64,000 bases of DNA, taken from positions 1-64,000 of the forward strand of contig CAYPWL010000002.1 in assembly GCA_964414425.1 (NCBI GenBank), written 5' to 3'. This DNA comes from GYS-P2D sp964414425 (GTDB taxonomy: Bacteria; Bacteroidota; Bacteroidia; Chitinophagales; Saprospiraceae). This document shows positions 1-8,818 of this stretch, piece after piece (positions within the stretch are counted from its first letter, which is position 1; every line of letters starts with the position of its first letter). Under the pieces are notes generated by a model. It was not told the origin of the DNA, searched no databases, and saw nothing but the letters and a program-made list of their open reading frames with translations. A program made the translations under genes and the position numbers.

Positions 1-1874
1 TGTGCCTTGGTCGTGAATGGAGTTACCCAATCAAGAACCTTAGGATAGCGCTCTTGCATCTTCTTATGTATCTTCTTGAGTCGTTCTACCCAGTCTTTTT
101 CATTAACATCATTAGCAAGGGTCTTAAAGAAATTATCTACTTCAAAGTCTAGCAATTCCTTTTGCTTCTGTGGATGTGTTATTGGCCTGTCGTAGCCCAT
201 AAGAGCATAGAAACCTTTACTCCCTTTATTCCCGAATATCTTAGTAGCCTCACTTGGTGGGAGATAATAGATTGCACCAATTGGTTTATTGACATCAACA
301 AATTCATTGATTGATTGTGAAAGGATATATTCTTGAGACCAGATCACTGGCATAGATGAATCATCGAGATCAATGTCTTTGATTGATAGTAATTCTTTCG
401 GAAGTTTCTCATCTACAGTGATCTGAACTTTATCAAAGTCGTCATAGAGATCTAATTTTTCTTCAGCCAATACTTCCCTATAGCGCTGTTGTAAAATCTG
501 AAGTTCGGTAGGGTTCCTTCTATGCGAATAGCTGAACTTTATGTAATCTTCTAAAGCTTCTGGATGGTCAAATTTTCTTGTATAAAGCACATCAAGAAGC
601 TCCTTGATATTCTCCTTAGTTATTACGTTATGATCTTCATCTGTTTTGACCCAAGACAAAGAATGTCTATTGTAAGAGCGTATCTGGATCGATAATGAAT
701 TAATATCTATGATCGGATAAGTCTTAAAATAAGGTTTATCCAAATTGTCTTGATCAAAAAAGCTCGTAATCATAAATCCATGCTCCCAACCACTTTTACC
801 CATGGCACCCATGATTTCTTTATGGTTATTGGGGTATTCATGGAGATAACTTTTGATCAGCTTTTGAATATTTCGAGCAATTTCTTTTTGGTCATTACCT
901 GCCTTTTCAATTATGCTGGTCAACTCCTCCGTCAATTTTGACTCGTCGTAATTGTTGAGAACTATCTCGCTCAAATCTGAATTAACGATACCATCACTTG
1001 ACCGATTAGCAAACACCATCGTCAATAAAAATAGGACCGGCAAGGCCAAAGCATACTTCAGCCAAGCCGACCTTCCGGATTTCTTTTGATACATCATGTT
1101 TATACGTTTTTTGATATGTGAATGAAAGAACTGATGCGTCAGGGCAATCTCCAATCCGGAAAGAGATTGCTTGAGTAGCATCGTACCATAAGTTTGTCGA
1201 GAAGTATGTTCAAGTACTGCAGCATCGGCCAAATACTCATGAGTCTGCCGAAGGGCGGTCTTGTATAGATAAATCATTGGGTTAAACCAGAACGTGATCT
1301 GGATCACTTCAATGAGCAACACATCAATTGAGTGGCGACTCTTGACGTGTGTGCGCTCATGTTCTAAGATGTCTCGAAAATCCTCCGTCAGTTCTACCTG
1401 ATCACTGATATAAACTCGATCCCAAAAGGAGAATGGCAAGTGCTCCGACTGGGTATAGACTACCTTACTACCATCTAGGTCAACGTTTCGACCATTTGCA
1501 TTAAGACTATAGATGCGGTATAGCGATCTTAACAACCTCCAACCAAAGAACAGCAAACCAAGAACATAGACTCCCCACAATACATCAGACACTATAGCTG
1601 ACCATTCTATGGTGGCCGTTGCCTCCTCTACTCTCACTGCAACTTGAGCCGGCAGCTCCTTGACCATGATCGCAATCGGAATAGTCTGAGAGATTTCATC
1701 TTGATACATGTTGAGCTCCATATGCCGCAGCTGCGGTATCAACATCCCCACGATCAATGATCCGAGTAGATACCACCTATTGATAGAGAAGAAAGTCAAC
1801 TTCCTTAATAACCCGAAGAAGATTAGGTAAAACAGTGCCCAGCATAAGGTGACTTCGAGGATGTATTGTAGCAT
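1..1874 (-). CDS. M56 family (BlaR1/MecR1-like) membrane metallopeptidase, 3' end outside window
   Basis: The frame is open from an ATG at 1874 down to base 1, so the C-terminus lies outside the window. I read about 624 codons by translating the minus strand. Membrane segments lie near residues 5-22, 35-47, 95-113 and 285-302. The zinc site HERTH is at residues 172-176, followed by a downstream HEYLADAA helix that should give the third ligand. M56 proteins of this type sense an envelope signal and cleave the cognate BlaI repressor. After the last membrane segment there is a long, hydrophilic periplasmic region of over 300 residues that I do not recognise; it is not an obvious penicillin-binding sensor domain. 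The gene lies 40 bp behind the TonB-domain gene and is third in the blaI operon. Family assignment is firm; the signal sensed is unknown. Confidence 0.9.
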   Translation of the reverse strand, partial: MLQYILEVTLCWALFYLIFFGLLRKLTFFSINRWYLLGSLIVGMLIPQLRHMELNMYQDEISQTIPIAIMVKELPAQVAVRVEEATATIEWSAIVSDVLWGVYVLGLLFFGWRLLRSLYRIYSLNANGRNVDLDGSKVVYTQSEHLPFSFWDRVYISDQVELTEDFRDILEHERTHVKSRHSIDVLLIEVIQITFWFNPMIYLYKTALRQTHEYLADAAVLEHTSRQTYGTMLLKQSLSGLEIALTHQFFHSHIKKRINMMYQKKSGRSAWLKYALALPVLFLLTMVFANRSSDGIVNSDLSEIVLNNYDESKLTEELTSIIEKAGNDQKEIARNIQKLIKSYLHEYPNNHKEIMGAMGKSGWEHGFMITSFFDQDNLDKPYFKTYPIIDINSLSIQIRSYNRHSLSWVKTDEDHNVITKENIKELLDVLYTRKFDHPEALEDYIKFSYSHRRNPTELQILQQRYREVLAEEKLDLYDDFDKVQITVDEKLPKELLSIKDIDLDDSSMPVIWSQEYILSQSINEFVDVNKPIGAIYYLPPSEATKIFGNKGSKGFYALMGYDRPITHPQKQKELLDFEVDNFFKTLANDVNEKDWVERLKKIHKKMQERYPKVLDWVTPFTTKA

Positions 1875-1914
1875 GAGTATGAGATTAGTTAGTGGTTGTT
1901 GAGTTAATTTATGC

Positions 1915-2481
1915 TCACAGCTTATACGTGACTGGCAAGGTGAAAAGGATATTAACTTTTCTGTCATCCTTTATTGCTGGAGTCCATCTGACATCTTCGG
2001 CGATCATTTTATCGAGGACGGCGAGAGCAGCATCACCACATCCTGCGCCGATGTCTTTCACTAAGCGCCTCTTGCCTATAATCCCCTCATCAGTCACGAC
2101 AAATTGAACATATACTCGACCTTCAACTCCTGCATCTTTTGCCTCGTCAGGGTACTTAAGGTTTTTATATAGGTAGGTCAGCAAGGCATGATCAGAGCAT
2201 TCTCTTTTTTCGCTATAATCAGTTGAGGACATATTGCATCCCTCAAAAAGTGGCATTTCATCAGCCACTTTATGGATATCGTCACCCCAGTCAAATACTT
2301 CTGTTGGAGTCTTGGGTTCTTCTCTTAGTTCAGATGAGGCGTCTGTATTGTCAGGCAGGTTTTCGTCACGTTCTGAACCACAGGATTGAATGATTAATGC
2401 TCCTGTACATAAAATCATACAGCTCAGTATCGCTGACTTTAGATTTAGGGAGTTTCTGTTAAGCTTTTTCATTTGTTTCAT
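1915..2481 (-). CDS. Lipoprotein with TonB C-terminal domain, in blaI-blaR1 operon
   Basis: The 188-residue protein has a lipoprotein signal with lipobox IQSC (Cys34). A TonB C-terminal domain covers about residues 105-188: YPDEA, GVEGRVYVQFVV, GAGCGDAAL, and a W-TPA segment ending in the LPV-Y-L strand. The stretch before it (EMPLFEGC and a second Cys pair) matches the cysteine-containing segment often fused to M56 peptidases in Bacteroidota; here it is a separate lipoprotein. It sits between the repressor gene (25 bp upstream) and the antirepressor gene (40 bp downstream). A lipid anchor at the N-terminus instead of a transmembrane helix argues against classic energy transduction by ExbBD; it may act as a periplasmic adaptor of the M56 sensor. 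That role is inference. Confidence 0.85.
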   Translation of the reverse strand: MKQMKKLNRNSLNLKSAILSCMILCTGALIIQSCGSERDENLPDNTDASSELREEPKTPTEVFDWGDDIHKVADEMPLFEGCNMSSTDYSEKRECSDHALLTYLYKNLKYPDEAKDAGVEGRVYVQFVVTDEGIIGKRRLVKDIGAGCGDAALAVLDKMIAEDVRWTPAIKDDRKVNILFTLPVTYKL

Positions 2482-2506
2482 GTTAGCTGATTAATGGATG
2501 ATGGTA

Positions 2507-2872
2507 TTACTCATCCTCAAGTTGATTAATGAGCTCCGATAGATCCTTAAGACTGATGTCATTTTCTTTGACCAGGAAAGAGACCAACTCGTTAGCCGAT
2601 CCTTGGAAGTAATTACCCACCAGTTTACTGAGTGAGAATTTGGTATACTCCTTCTTTTCGATGGTCGCATAATAGGCATGCGTCCGCCCATAGGTCTTGT
2701 GATCCACAAAGCCTTTCCCTTCTAAGATGCGCACGATGCTACTTATGGTGCTATGGGGTGGATGTGGTTCTGACATTTGTGAGATCAACTGACTTACCGT
2801 CACGGGTTCTTCTACTCTCCAGATGAGATGCATGATCTCCTCTTCTACCTTTGTCAATTTCTGCATATTCAT
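2507..2872 (-). CDS. blaI: BlaI/MecI/CopY family transcriptional repressor
   Basis: At 121 residues this is the usual length of the family. The N-terminal winged helix (residues 4-75) starts with LTKVEEEIMHLIWR, followed by PHSTISSIVRILEGKGFVDH and the wing YGRTHAYYATIEK. The C-terminal dimerisation helices end in the acidic tail LEDE. BlaI repressors bind as dimers to inverted repeats and are inactivated by cleavage by the partner M56 protease, which is encoded two genes downstream. It is the first gene of a three-gene operon, and a perfect inverted repeat lies 41 bp upstream of its start. In Bacteroidota such pairs are common and do not by themselves indicate beta-lactam resistance. Confidence 0.93.
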   Translation of the reverse strand: MNMQKLTKVEEEIMHLIWRVEEPVTVSQLISQMSEPHPPHSTISSIVRILEGKGFVDHKTYGRTHAYYATIEKKEYTKFSLSKLVGNYFQGSANELVSFLVKENDISLKDLSELINQLEDE

Positions 2873-3200
2873 GTAAATGGCTTATTACGCTGTTAAACTG
2901 ATTGAGCAAATATATAACGTAATATATCGTTATACAAGTTAAGCGTGCATTATTTTATTCTGAGCATTGTAGCGATATTCAAAACAAATACTCGCCTAAT
3001 CGAGGATTCTCTTACAATTGATACATCAACAATTCCTCTCACCCCCTAATCACAGGAGTCTCCTTATTCTTTGAGCATAGTCATTGATAGATCAATTATT
3101 GATTATGGTAATTTACTCGTATACAGATGCTCTACAGACTAAATTCTATACTCTGAGCTGTTGATAGATCAGATCTCACATTGGGTTATAAAAGATGCCC
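2873..3200. other. Intergenic region between blaI and alkB 3' end
   Basis: About 330 bp without a convincing gene. The right half follows the end of alkB and the left half carries the blaI promoter region with the inverted repeat at 2913-2934. I see no clear rho-independent terminator for either operon and no RNA gene. Confidence 0.5.
2913..2934. promoter_or_regulatory. Probable BlaI operator: inverted repeat TATAACG-N8-CGTTATA
   Basis: Seven-base arms TATAACG (2913-2919) and CGTTATA (2928-2934) are perfect reverse complements around an 8-base AT-rich spacer. The site lies 41 bp upstream of the blaI start, where a self-regulating BlaI dimer would block transcription. The sequence differs from the TACA/TGTA core of staphylococcal bla operators, so binding is inferred from position and symmetry only. 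Confidence 0.55.
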
Positions 3201-4229
3201 TTATGCAGGTACTCTGTCATCCATAATCGCATACCATAACGGCGGAATCATAGAAGCAATCATAGAAGCTGGATAACCATATGGCAGCTCTGGGGCATCA
3301 GCATGATGATCAAGAATCTGATATTTTTTACTTGCGATAAAGTGATGATCCGAATGCCTCGTCAGCTCATATAATAAGATTCTCCCAAAGGGATAGTTAG
3401 CATTCCAAGAGTGGTGTGATTGCACTCGCTCATACCGACCAGACGGTAACATCTTACGCTGTAGGCCATAGTGCTCTACATAGTTTATCGTTTCAAGTTG
3501 TAAGAAGGATAACACCCCAGCGATCATCAATAAAAGTGTAATCATAGGACTTGATGCAATTAATATGATTACCCAATAACTCAACTGATATACGGTAAAT
3601 CTGACCATCTGGTTATGCCAAGTGAACAGCGACTGACCAGATTGTCTCAATCGATTATTCTCAATATTCCAAGCATTGCAATACCCACCAACTACAGATT
3701 GTATCCAGAAAGCATAGAGGCTCTGCCCTTTGCAAGAGGTGGCTGGATCGAGAGGTGTAGCGACATTCTTATGATGCCCTTTATTATGCTCTATAAAAAA
3801 ATGGATATAGTGCGATGGTAGATACAATAACTTGGAGAGCCCTTGCTCTATTTTATTATTACGATGACCTAATTCGTGCCCAACATTAATACCCATAGCA
3901 CTCAGTAGCGAACCAAGAGAAACAATGACACCAGCTATCTCATAGGTGCTCACCGCTTGAGTAGACAGGACATAGATCGTACCCGCAATAGCTAAGTATA
4001 CCAAAGGCAGATTAAGATAGAGTAACCAGTCAAAAAATCGGTCCTTGAGTTTGTCCGCTACTTGTTCGCTCTTCAAGTTATCTTCCGATATCGTGCCCAG
4101 CTGATCTATGACAGGCACCATACCAAAGGCAAACACTATGGTCAGCCAACTCAATGGACCCATAAAATACAAACCAATGAAAAAACATAGCGGGGTCAAG
4201 TATGCCAATAGGTACTTTAAGTCTTTCAT
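3201..4229 (-). CDS. alkB: Alkane 1-monooxygenase (AlkB-type membrane di-iron hydroxylase)
   Basis: The 342-residue integral membrane protein has all the histidine clusters of AlkB: HELGH at 118-122, EHNKGHH at 147-153 followed by VATPLDPA, the family signature NYVEHYGL at 249-256, and RHSDHH at 291-296. Several hydrophobic helices lie at about residues 8-40, 70-90, 96-115 and 215-248. AlkB hydroxylates the terminal carbon of medium-chain alkanes in the inner membrane using electrons from a rubredoxin or ferredoxin chain. No rubredoxin gene is next to it; a flavin/2Fe-2S reductase lies 19 kb away at 23325-24416. The C-terminus is short compared with proteobacterial AlkB of about 400 residues. 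It is divergent from a TetR gene with a shared palindrome, so it is probably repressed until substrate is present. Confidence 0.93.
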   Translation of the reverse strand: MKDLKYLLAYLTPLCFFIGLYFMGPLSWLTIVFAFGMVPVIDQLGTISEDNLKSEQVADKLKDRFFDWLLYLNLPLVYLAIAGTIYVLSTQAVSTYEIAGVIVSLGSLLSAMGINVGHELGHRNNKIEQGLSKLLYLPSHYIHFFIEHNKGHHKNVATPLDPATSCKGQSLYAFWIQSVVGGYCNAWNIENNRLRQSGQSLFTWHNQMVRFTVYQLSYWVIILIASSPMITLLLMIAGVLSFLQLETINYVEHYGLQRKMLPSGRYERVQSHHSWNANYPFGRILLYELTRHSDHHFIASKKYQILDHHADAPELPYGYPASMIASMIPPLWYAIMDDRVPA

Positions 4230-4232
4230 ATC

Positions 4233-4262
4233 ATCGAACTATTAATTTAAATATAGTTCGAT
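4233..4262. promoter_or_regulatory. Palindromic operator between alkB and its TetR gene
   Basis: Ten-base perfect arms ATCGAACTAT (4233-4242) and ATAGTTCGAT (4253-4262) flank a 10-base AT-rich spacer. The 30-bp site occupies most of the 51-bp gap between the divergent start codons at 4229 and 4281, so a bound dimer would cover both promoters. Its size and position are typical of TetR-family operators. Binding by the adjacent regulator is inferred. Confidence 0.75.
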
Positions 4263-4280
4263 TTATTTTACTTTGCAATT

Positions 4281-4865
4281 ATGGGACGAAAATCAATTGA
4301 TAAAGAGCGCATACAGAACACACAGAAAACCGACGAATGGCTGGAGGGGCTCCTCCCCTTACTGCAGGGTACCGATCTTGCCAAGTTAAACATGGACCAA
4401 ATGAGTCAGCTCATGGGCAAGAGTAAATCCACGATCTATCAGTACTTCAGCACAAAGGACGAAATCTTCGATCGATTAGTCGTGCTTAAGCTCAGCCAAG
4501 TGCAAGATTCAATCAAGAGCGATGATCTACATAACACCATAGAGCTCTACGAGCACTTTGTGATGCGTATCTGTCAGGGGTTAGATGGTGTAACGATACA
4601 GTTCATGCACCAACTCAAAGAAGTCTTTCCATCGGTCTGGAACAAGGTCGAAGACTTTATGCGTGAGGTCCTTGCCTTTATCGAAGCCCTTTATACGAGA
4701 GGAATTAAAGAAGGTATCTTTAAGGACTTCCCCATCTCTATGCTGCTCGGCATGGATGAATTTTTCATGTATCAATACATCACTCAGTCTGATCGACCTA
4801 TATCAGATGTTGATACGCTGGTCAGGCATTATATGACATTGAGATTAGAGGGTTTGAGACAGTGA
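4281..4865 (+). CDS. TetR/AcrR family regulator, probable repressor of alkB
   Basis: The 194-residue protein carries an N-terminal helix-turn-helix at about residues 35-60 (NMDQMSQLMGKSKSTIYQYFSTKDEIF) of the TetR type. The C-terminal all-helical half would bind a ligand, plausibly a fatty-acid or alkane-derived compound given its neighbour. A 30-bp palindrome lies immediately upstream. The 5' leader is very short: a TTACTTTG sequence, one base off the Bacteroidota -7 consensus TAnnTTTG, ends only 6 bases before the ATG, so the transcript could be nearly leaderless. Its stop codon overlaps a possible GTG start of the following lipoprotein frame, which suggests co-transcription with the next two genes. 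Confidence 0.88.
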   Translation: MGRKSIDKERIQNTQKTDEWLEGLLPLLQGTDLAKLNMDQMSQLMGKSKSTIYQYFSTKDEIFDRLVVLKLSQVQDSIKSDDLHNTIELYEHFVMRICQGLDGVTIQFMHQLKEVFPSVWNKVEDFMREVLAFIEALYTRGIKEGIFKDFPISMLLGMDEFFMYQYITQSDRPISDVDTLVRHYMTLRLEGLRQ

Positions 4866-4894
4866 TCAAATCATCTTTTCTTTATATTGTCTTA

Positions 4895-6025
4895 ATGAAC
4901 AAGCATCATTATATACACATAGCACTCTTGTGCAGCCTGATACTGTTTATGATATCCTGCAAACAAGAGCATAAAGAGCCCGCCCTAATGGATGAGGCAT
5001 TGTCGTCATTTACTCAACTCAATGGTGATGCGGAGTACTCCTATGCTGATGGCATCCTCACAGGAATCTCTAAAATGGGCATACCTAATTCATTCTTAGC
5101 TACTAAAGAGGCTTATGGCGACTTCATCTTGACCTATGAGGTCATGGTGGACGAAGGGCTCAACTCTGGCGTGCAGATCAGAAGTCTATCCACACCAGAG
5201 TATCAAGATGGACGAGTGCATGGCTATCAAGTAGAAATAGATACCTCACCTCGCCGTTGGTCTGGTGGCGTATATGATGAGGGGCGACGTGGCTGGCTCT
5301 ATCCGCTAAGTATGAATACCGATGGTCAACAAGCATTCAAGAATGGACAATGGAATCGTTATCACGTTGAGGCCATAGGCGATACTATCAAAACATGGAT
5401 CAATGATATCCCTGTTGCACACCTGGTAGATGACATGACGGATGCTGGCTTCATCGCCTTTCAGGTACACGCCATATATCACGAGAATGATGCTGGTAAA
5501 AAAGTACACTGGAAAAATATCTCAATCGAAACGAAGGATCTGTCCAGTAAGCGCAAAGCAACTACTGCTCCACAAGAGTCCTACCTCAATGAACAGATCA
5601 CATCCCAAGAAGTCTCAGCGGGTTGGCAGCTTCTTGCAGACGATATAAATATTATTGAGTCTGATGAAGGGCTCTATGAGATTAAATTTGACTTTAAGCT
5701 CATGGACTCTGTCAAGACGGATAGGCACTATGCCGAAGACTACTATTACTCCCTCTATCATAATGATGTTAGCTATCCTGTGGGCTCATTACTCAATATT
5801 GATGCGGCGAGCAACCTCAGTGAGGACAATAATCCAAGCACTCGATACAAGGGTTTGGAACAATGGAATAGAGCGCACATCAAGGTTACTAATAGCAATA
5901 TCCAACATTGGCTTAATGGCATCAAAGTAGTCGATCATCCCATATCATCACTACCTACGTTATCACTTTCTCCACCAGATAACACCGAAAGCATATACTA
6001 TAAAAACTGGAAAGTAAAACTATGA
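4895..6025 (+). CDS. DUF1080 (3-keto-disaccharide hydrolase-like) lipoprotein
   Basis: I chose the ATG at 4895 because it gives a clean lipoprotein signal (MNKHHY..., lipobox MISC, Cys22); the frame is open back to a GTG at 4862 that overlaps the TetR stop. The first half (about residues 35-215) is a DUF1080 jelly roll: EAYGDFILTYEVMVDEGLNSGVQ, the HGYQVEID segment and a GFIAFQVH strand. The second half repeats the fold in weaker form, ending in a YYKNWKVK strand. DUF1080 proteins are LamG-like sugar-binding or glycoside-cleaving exported proteins. It overlaps the next gene by ATGA, so the two are translationally coupled. The substrate is unknown. Confidence 0.82.
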   Translation: MNKHHYIHIALLCSLILFMISCKQEHKEPALMDEALSSFTQLNGDAEYSYADGILTGISKMGIPNSFLATKEAYGDFILTYEVMVDEGLNSGVQIRSLSTPEYQDGRVHGYQVEIDTSPRRWSGGVYDEGRRGWLYPLSMNTDGQQAFKNGQWNRYHVEAIGDTIKTWINDIPVAHLVDDMTDAGFIAFQVHAIYHENDAGKKVHWKNISIETKDLSSKRKATTAPQESYLNEQITSQEVSAGWQLLADDINIIESDEGLYEIKFDFKLMDSVKTDRHYAEDYYYSLYHNDVSYPVGSLLNIDAASNLSEDNNPSTRYKGLEQWNRAHIKVTNSNIQHWLNGIKVVDHPISSLPTLSLSPPDNTESIYYKNWKVKL

Positions 6026-8160
6026 TCAGGATACTCCTATGTTTTCTCGTCTTAGCGCTATATAGCTGCGGAGAGACGATACAATCGATTAGTGTTGATG
6101 AGTTCGTCTTGCAAGAGGGATACACCATAGAGCTGCTTGCAGCGGAGCCCTTACTTGACTCACCTGTCGCCATGACATTTGATACGGATGGTTCAATCTA
6201 TGCTGTAGAGCTGCCTGGATATATGAGAGATATCGAGGGCTCCGATGAAGACGCTCCAGATGGTAAGATTGTCAAGCTTACCGATGAGGATGGCGATGGT
6301 CGATATGATAACCGTACAGTCATTAAGCAGGGCTTAATAGCCCCTCGTGCAGTTGCCGTCGTCTACGGTGGATTACTCTATACGGCTGGCACCAGTCTCT
6401 ACTGGGATCAGCTCGACGATGACCTCGATGCCGAGTTAGTAGACTCTCTATATGTCATCGGTGGCAATATAGAACATCAACCCAATGGCCTACTCTATAA
6501 CATCGACAATTGGATCTACAGCGCTAAGTCTAATGCACGCTACCGAAAAACTGATGACGGATGGCAGAAGGAGGCTACATCCTTCAGGGGGCAATGGGGT
6601 ATCTCTCATGATGAGCATGGCAGACTCTACTATAATGATAACTCCAATGCGCTCTATGGCGATGTCGTTCCTCCCAATATATCGATCAACAACCCCTATC
6701 TTAAGCCAGCATCGAGCATAGGTCGGCAGGTCACCAAAGACAATAGACTATTCCTATTACAAGCCACAGATGTCAATCGAGGGTATATCCCAGGTGTCTT
6801 AGATAGCGTAACAGATAAGGTACTTCACTTCACATCGGCCTGTAGTCCACATATCCATACCAGCGACGGACTGGGTGCAACAGTGCGGGGAGATGCATTC
6901 GTCTGTGGACCCGAAGGCAATCTTGTTAAGCGCTATAAGATGAACTATGATGGCTATAACATCAGTGCCACTCAGGCCTATGAAGGTGAGGAGTTCTTAG
7001 CATCTACTGATGAGACTTTTAGACCAGTCAATCTATATACTGGTGCCGATGGTGCCTTATATATCATGGATCTCCGCAAAGGGATCATCCAGCATAGAGC
7101 GTATATGACGAGCTACCTCCGTGAGAAAATCGAAGCGAGATCCATGGACTCTATAATTGGCTTAGGTCGCATCTACAGAGTCTATCAAGAAGGTCAATTA
7201 ACCGAAACTAACTGGCCAACCGAAGATGCCGATTGGATCAAAGAACTCTCGAGCAGCAATGGTGCCAGAAGGATGATAGCGCAAAAGACGCTCGTCACTT
7301 CGACTTCTGAGGAGCTCAATGACCAGCTTGCTGATTATGTCAATACTGCGGATACCTGGGGTATCATCCATGGCCTATGGACTCTTGAGGGTCGTGGTGC
7401 ACTTAGCCAAGATCTTCTAGTCGAGTTAGCACAGCAACATAGCGATACCGAGCTATGGTATCATCTACTGCAACTCGTTGACGAATCCTATCAGGAAGCA
7501 CTCTTGACACATTTATCAACAGATTATGACGCCATGCTCGAGCCACTCGTAGCACATCTCCAACCGAGTGATCAACACCAATCTAATGGTGTACTGGCAG
7601 AAGCGGCAATCAGCGGCATGTCAATCAATGAACTGCAAAGCTATAGATCACAGATCACCAAAGGAACTGTCATGGATAGCCTAGCTTCAGTCACCCTGTC
7701 CAACTATGCCACTAATACAACTGTTGCGCCACAGCTGATGACCCAGTTTTTTAAAGATCCACGTACAGCAGGCCTTCAGTTATACAATACTTACTGCAGC
7801 TCTTGCCACGGTCAAGATGGTATGGGTAGAGAAAACCTCGCTCCTCCGATCATGCAGTCTGAGTATGTCAATGGAGATGTAGATCACCTCATATTACTCA
7901 TGCTACATGGACTCCAAGGGCCTATCAAGGTGAATGGTAAAACGTACAATATGAATGCCGTCATGCCAGGCATCAAGGATAATCCAGCACTCGGTGATAA
8001 GGAGATTGCAGAAATCATCGTATTCGTCCGCAATTCATTCAGCTTCGCCAATCCGTTCGACTCAAATATATTAGAGAGAATTGGTGAATTGAGAGAACAA
8101 ACTAAAGACCGCACTGAAATGTATACTGAAGAAGAGCTGTTTAGTTGGAAGGGAGATTAA
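6022..8160 (+). CDS. PVC-type dehydrogenase-like beta-propeller lipoprotein with C-terminal cytochrome c
   Basis: The 712-residue lipoprotein (lipobox LYSC, Cys16) has three parts. Residues 25-380 form a beta-propeller of the membrane-bound-dehydrogenase type, with FVLQEGYTIELLAAEP near the start, a DEDGDGRYD calcium-type loop and an IYSAKSNARYR strand. Residues 400-570 are a helical repeat region. The C-terminal cytochrome c has its haem site CSSCH at residues 592-596 and a distal methionine probably in VMPGIKD near 655. Such proteins oxidise sugars or alcohols in the periplasm and pass electrons to a c-type cytochrome; the substrate is unknown. With the DUF1080 partner it suggests extracytoplasmic carbohydrate oxidation. 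Confidence 0.85.
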   Translation: MIRILLCFLVLALYSCGETIQSISVDEFVLQEGYTIELLAAEPLLDSPVAMTFDTDGSIYAVELPGYMRDIEGSDEDAPDGKIVKLTDEDGDGRYDNRTVIKQGLIAPRAVAVVYGGLLYTAGTSLYWDQLDDDLDAELVDSLYVIGGNIEHQPNGLLYNIDNWIYSAKSNARYRKTDDGWQKEATSFRGQWGISHDEHGRLYYNDNSNALYGDVVPPNISINNPYLKPASSIGRQVTKDNRLFLLQATDVNRGYIPGVLDSVTDKVLHFTSACSPHIHTSDGLGATVRGDAFVCGPEGNLVKRYKMNYDGYNISATQAYEGEEFLASTDETFRPVNLYTGADGALYIMDLRKGIIQHRAYMTSYLREKIEARSMDSIIGLGRIYRVYQEGQLTETNWPTEDADWIKELSSSNGARRMIAQKTLVTSTSEELNDQLADYVNTADTWGIIHGLWTLEGRGALSQDLLVELAQQHSDTELWYHLLQLVDESYQEALLTHLSTDYDAMLEPLVAHLQPSDQHQSNGVLAEAAISGMSINELQSYRSQITKGTVMDSLASVTLSNYATNTTVAPQLMTQFFKDPRTAGLQLYNTYCSSCHGQDGMGRENLAPPIMQSEYVNGDVDHLILLMLHGLQGPIKVNGKTYNMNAVMPGIKDNPALGDKEIAEIIVFVRNSFSFANPFDSNILERIGELREQTKDRTEMYTEEELFSWKGD

Positions 8161-8219
8161 ATAACTAAAATTTTGATTTTTCTATTTAGAAGACTTGATT
8201 CCAAATCAATAAAGCACTT

Positions 8220-8618
8220 ATGATGAGAAAAAATTTATGTTCCATAATCACAACCTTCAGTGTAGTTGTTTTCGGTAATATTCAGTTGAATGCACAAGAT
8301 CTTATTAACGAAATTGCATTCAGCTCAGAATATAGAAAAGCGGGTGATGTAATCTTCCAAAATGTTCGACAGAAAAACTATAGTCCAATCGAAATTCAAA
8401 CTAAAATTGGATCAGAAATAGGGTTTGACAATATTGATATTTGTGGAGATGTTTCTGAAATATTAATCCCAATTTCTGGCATAATCAAATATTTTCATCA
8501 CAAGTGCCGTCATAGTAACGCAATGATTGCTTTAGAGAAAAAGTATCAGTTTTATGATTTGGATAAGGCGACTAAAGAGCGTATTAGAGAAGAATATCGC
8601 GAGTACAATCCAAGATAG
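8220..8618 (+). CDS. Small exported protein of unknown function
   Basis: The 132-residue protein has a Sec signal peptide that would be cut after NIQLNAQ near residue 24. The mature part has two cysteines (IDICGD and HHKCRH) that could pair and a charged C-terminal helix KATKERIREEYREY. I do not recognise the family. It starts 59 bp after the dehydrogenase gene on the same strand; the spacer is AT-rich and could hold its own promoter. Confidence 0.6.
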   Translation: MMRKNLCSIITTFSVVVFGNIQLNAQDLINEIAFSSEYRKAGDVIFQNVRQKNYSPIEIQTKIGSEIGFDNIDICGDVSEILIPISGIIKYFHHKCRHSNAMIALEKKYQFYDLDKATKERIREEYREYNPR

Positions 8619-8640
8619 TTGTAGCTAAATGTAGGCTCCA

Positions 8641-8720
8641 GTCTTCTATATCTGAATACCTTTACGAAGTTTGTAAGATTGAAATAGTTAAGTCATCCTC
8701 TACGACTTAGCGCCTTTGCG
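8641..8720. repeat. Diverged direct repeat, copy A
   Basis: Starts with GTCTTCTATaTCTgAAT and ends with CTTAGCGCCTTTGCG. The same two landmarks bracket a similar-length segment at 8831-8917. Only the ends are well conserved, so this looks like an old duplication or two relics of a dispersed noncoding repeat. Confidence 0.5.
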
Positions 8721-8737
8721 AGCGATATCACATCAAT

Positions 8738-8764
8738 AAAAAAAAGCCCTCCTGAGAGGGCTTT
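8738..8764 (-). terminator. Rho-independent terminator of the 12.9-8.9 kb operon
   Basis: Perfect 9-bp stem AAAGCCCTC (8743-8751) / GAGGGCTTT (8756-8764) with loop CTGA. Read on the minus strand the hairpin is followed by a run of eight T, as expected for termination of the SDR operon, whose last stop is at 8939. On the plus strand there is no T run. Confidence 0.8.
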
Positions 8765-8818
8765 ATGCATCAACCAAAAAATAAATCCTATTACTGCCAT
8801 TAAGACGTAAGCTTATGT

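Noticed and set aside
1..2872. Beta-lactam resistance locus
   Set aside because: BlaI/M56 pairs in Bacteroidota have wide roles, no active beta-lactamase gene is adjacent, and the only beta-lactamase-fold protein in the window (21406-23322) lacks the catalytic Ser and Lys.
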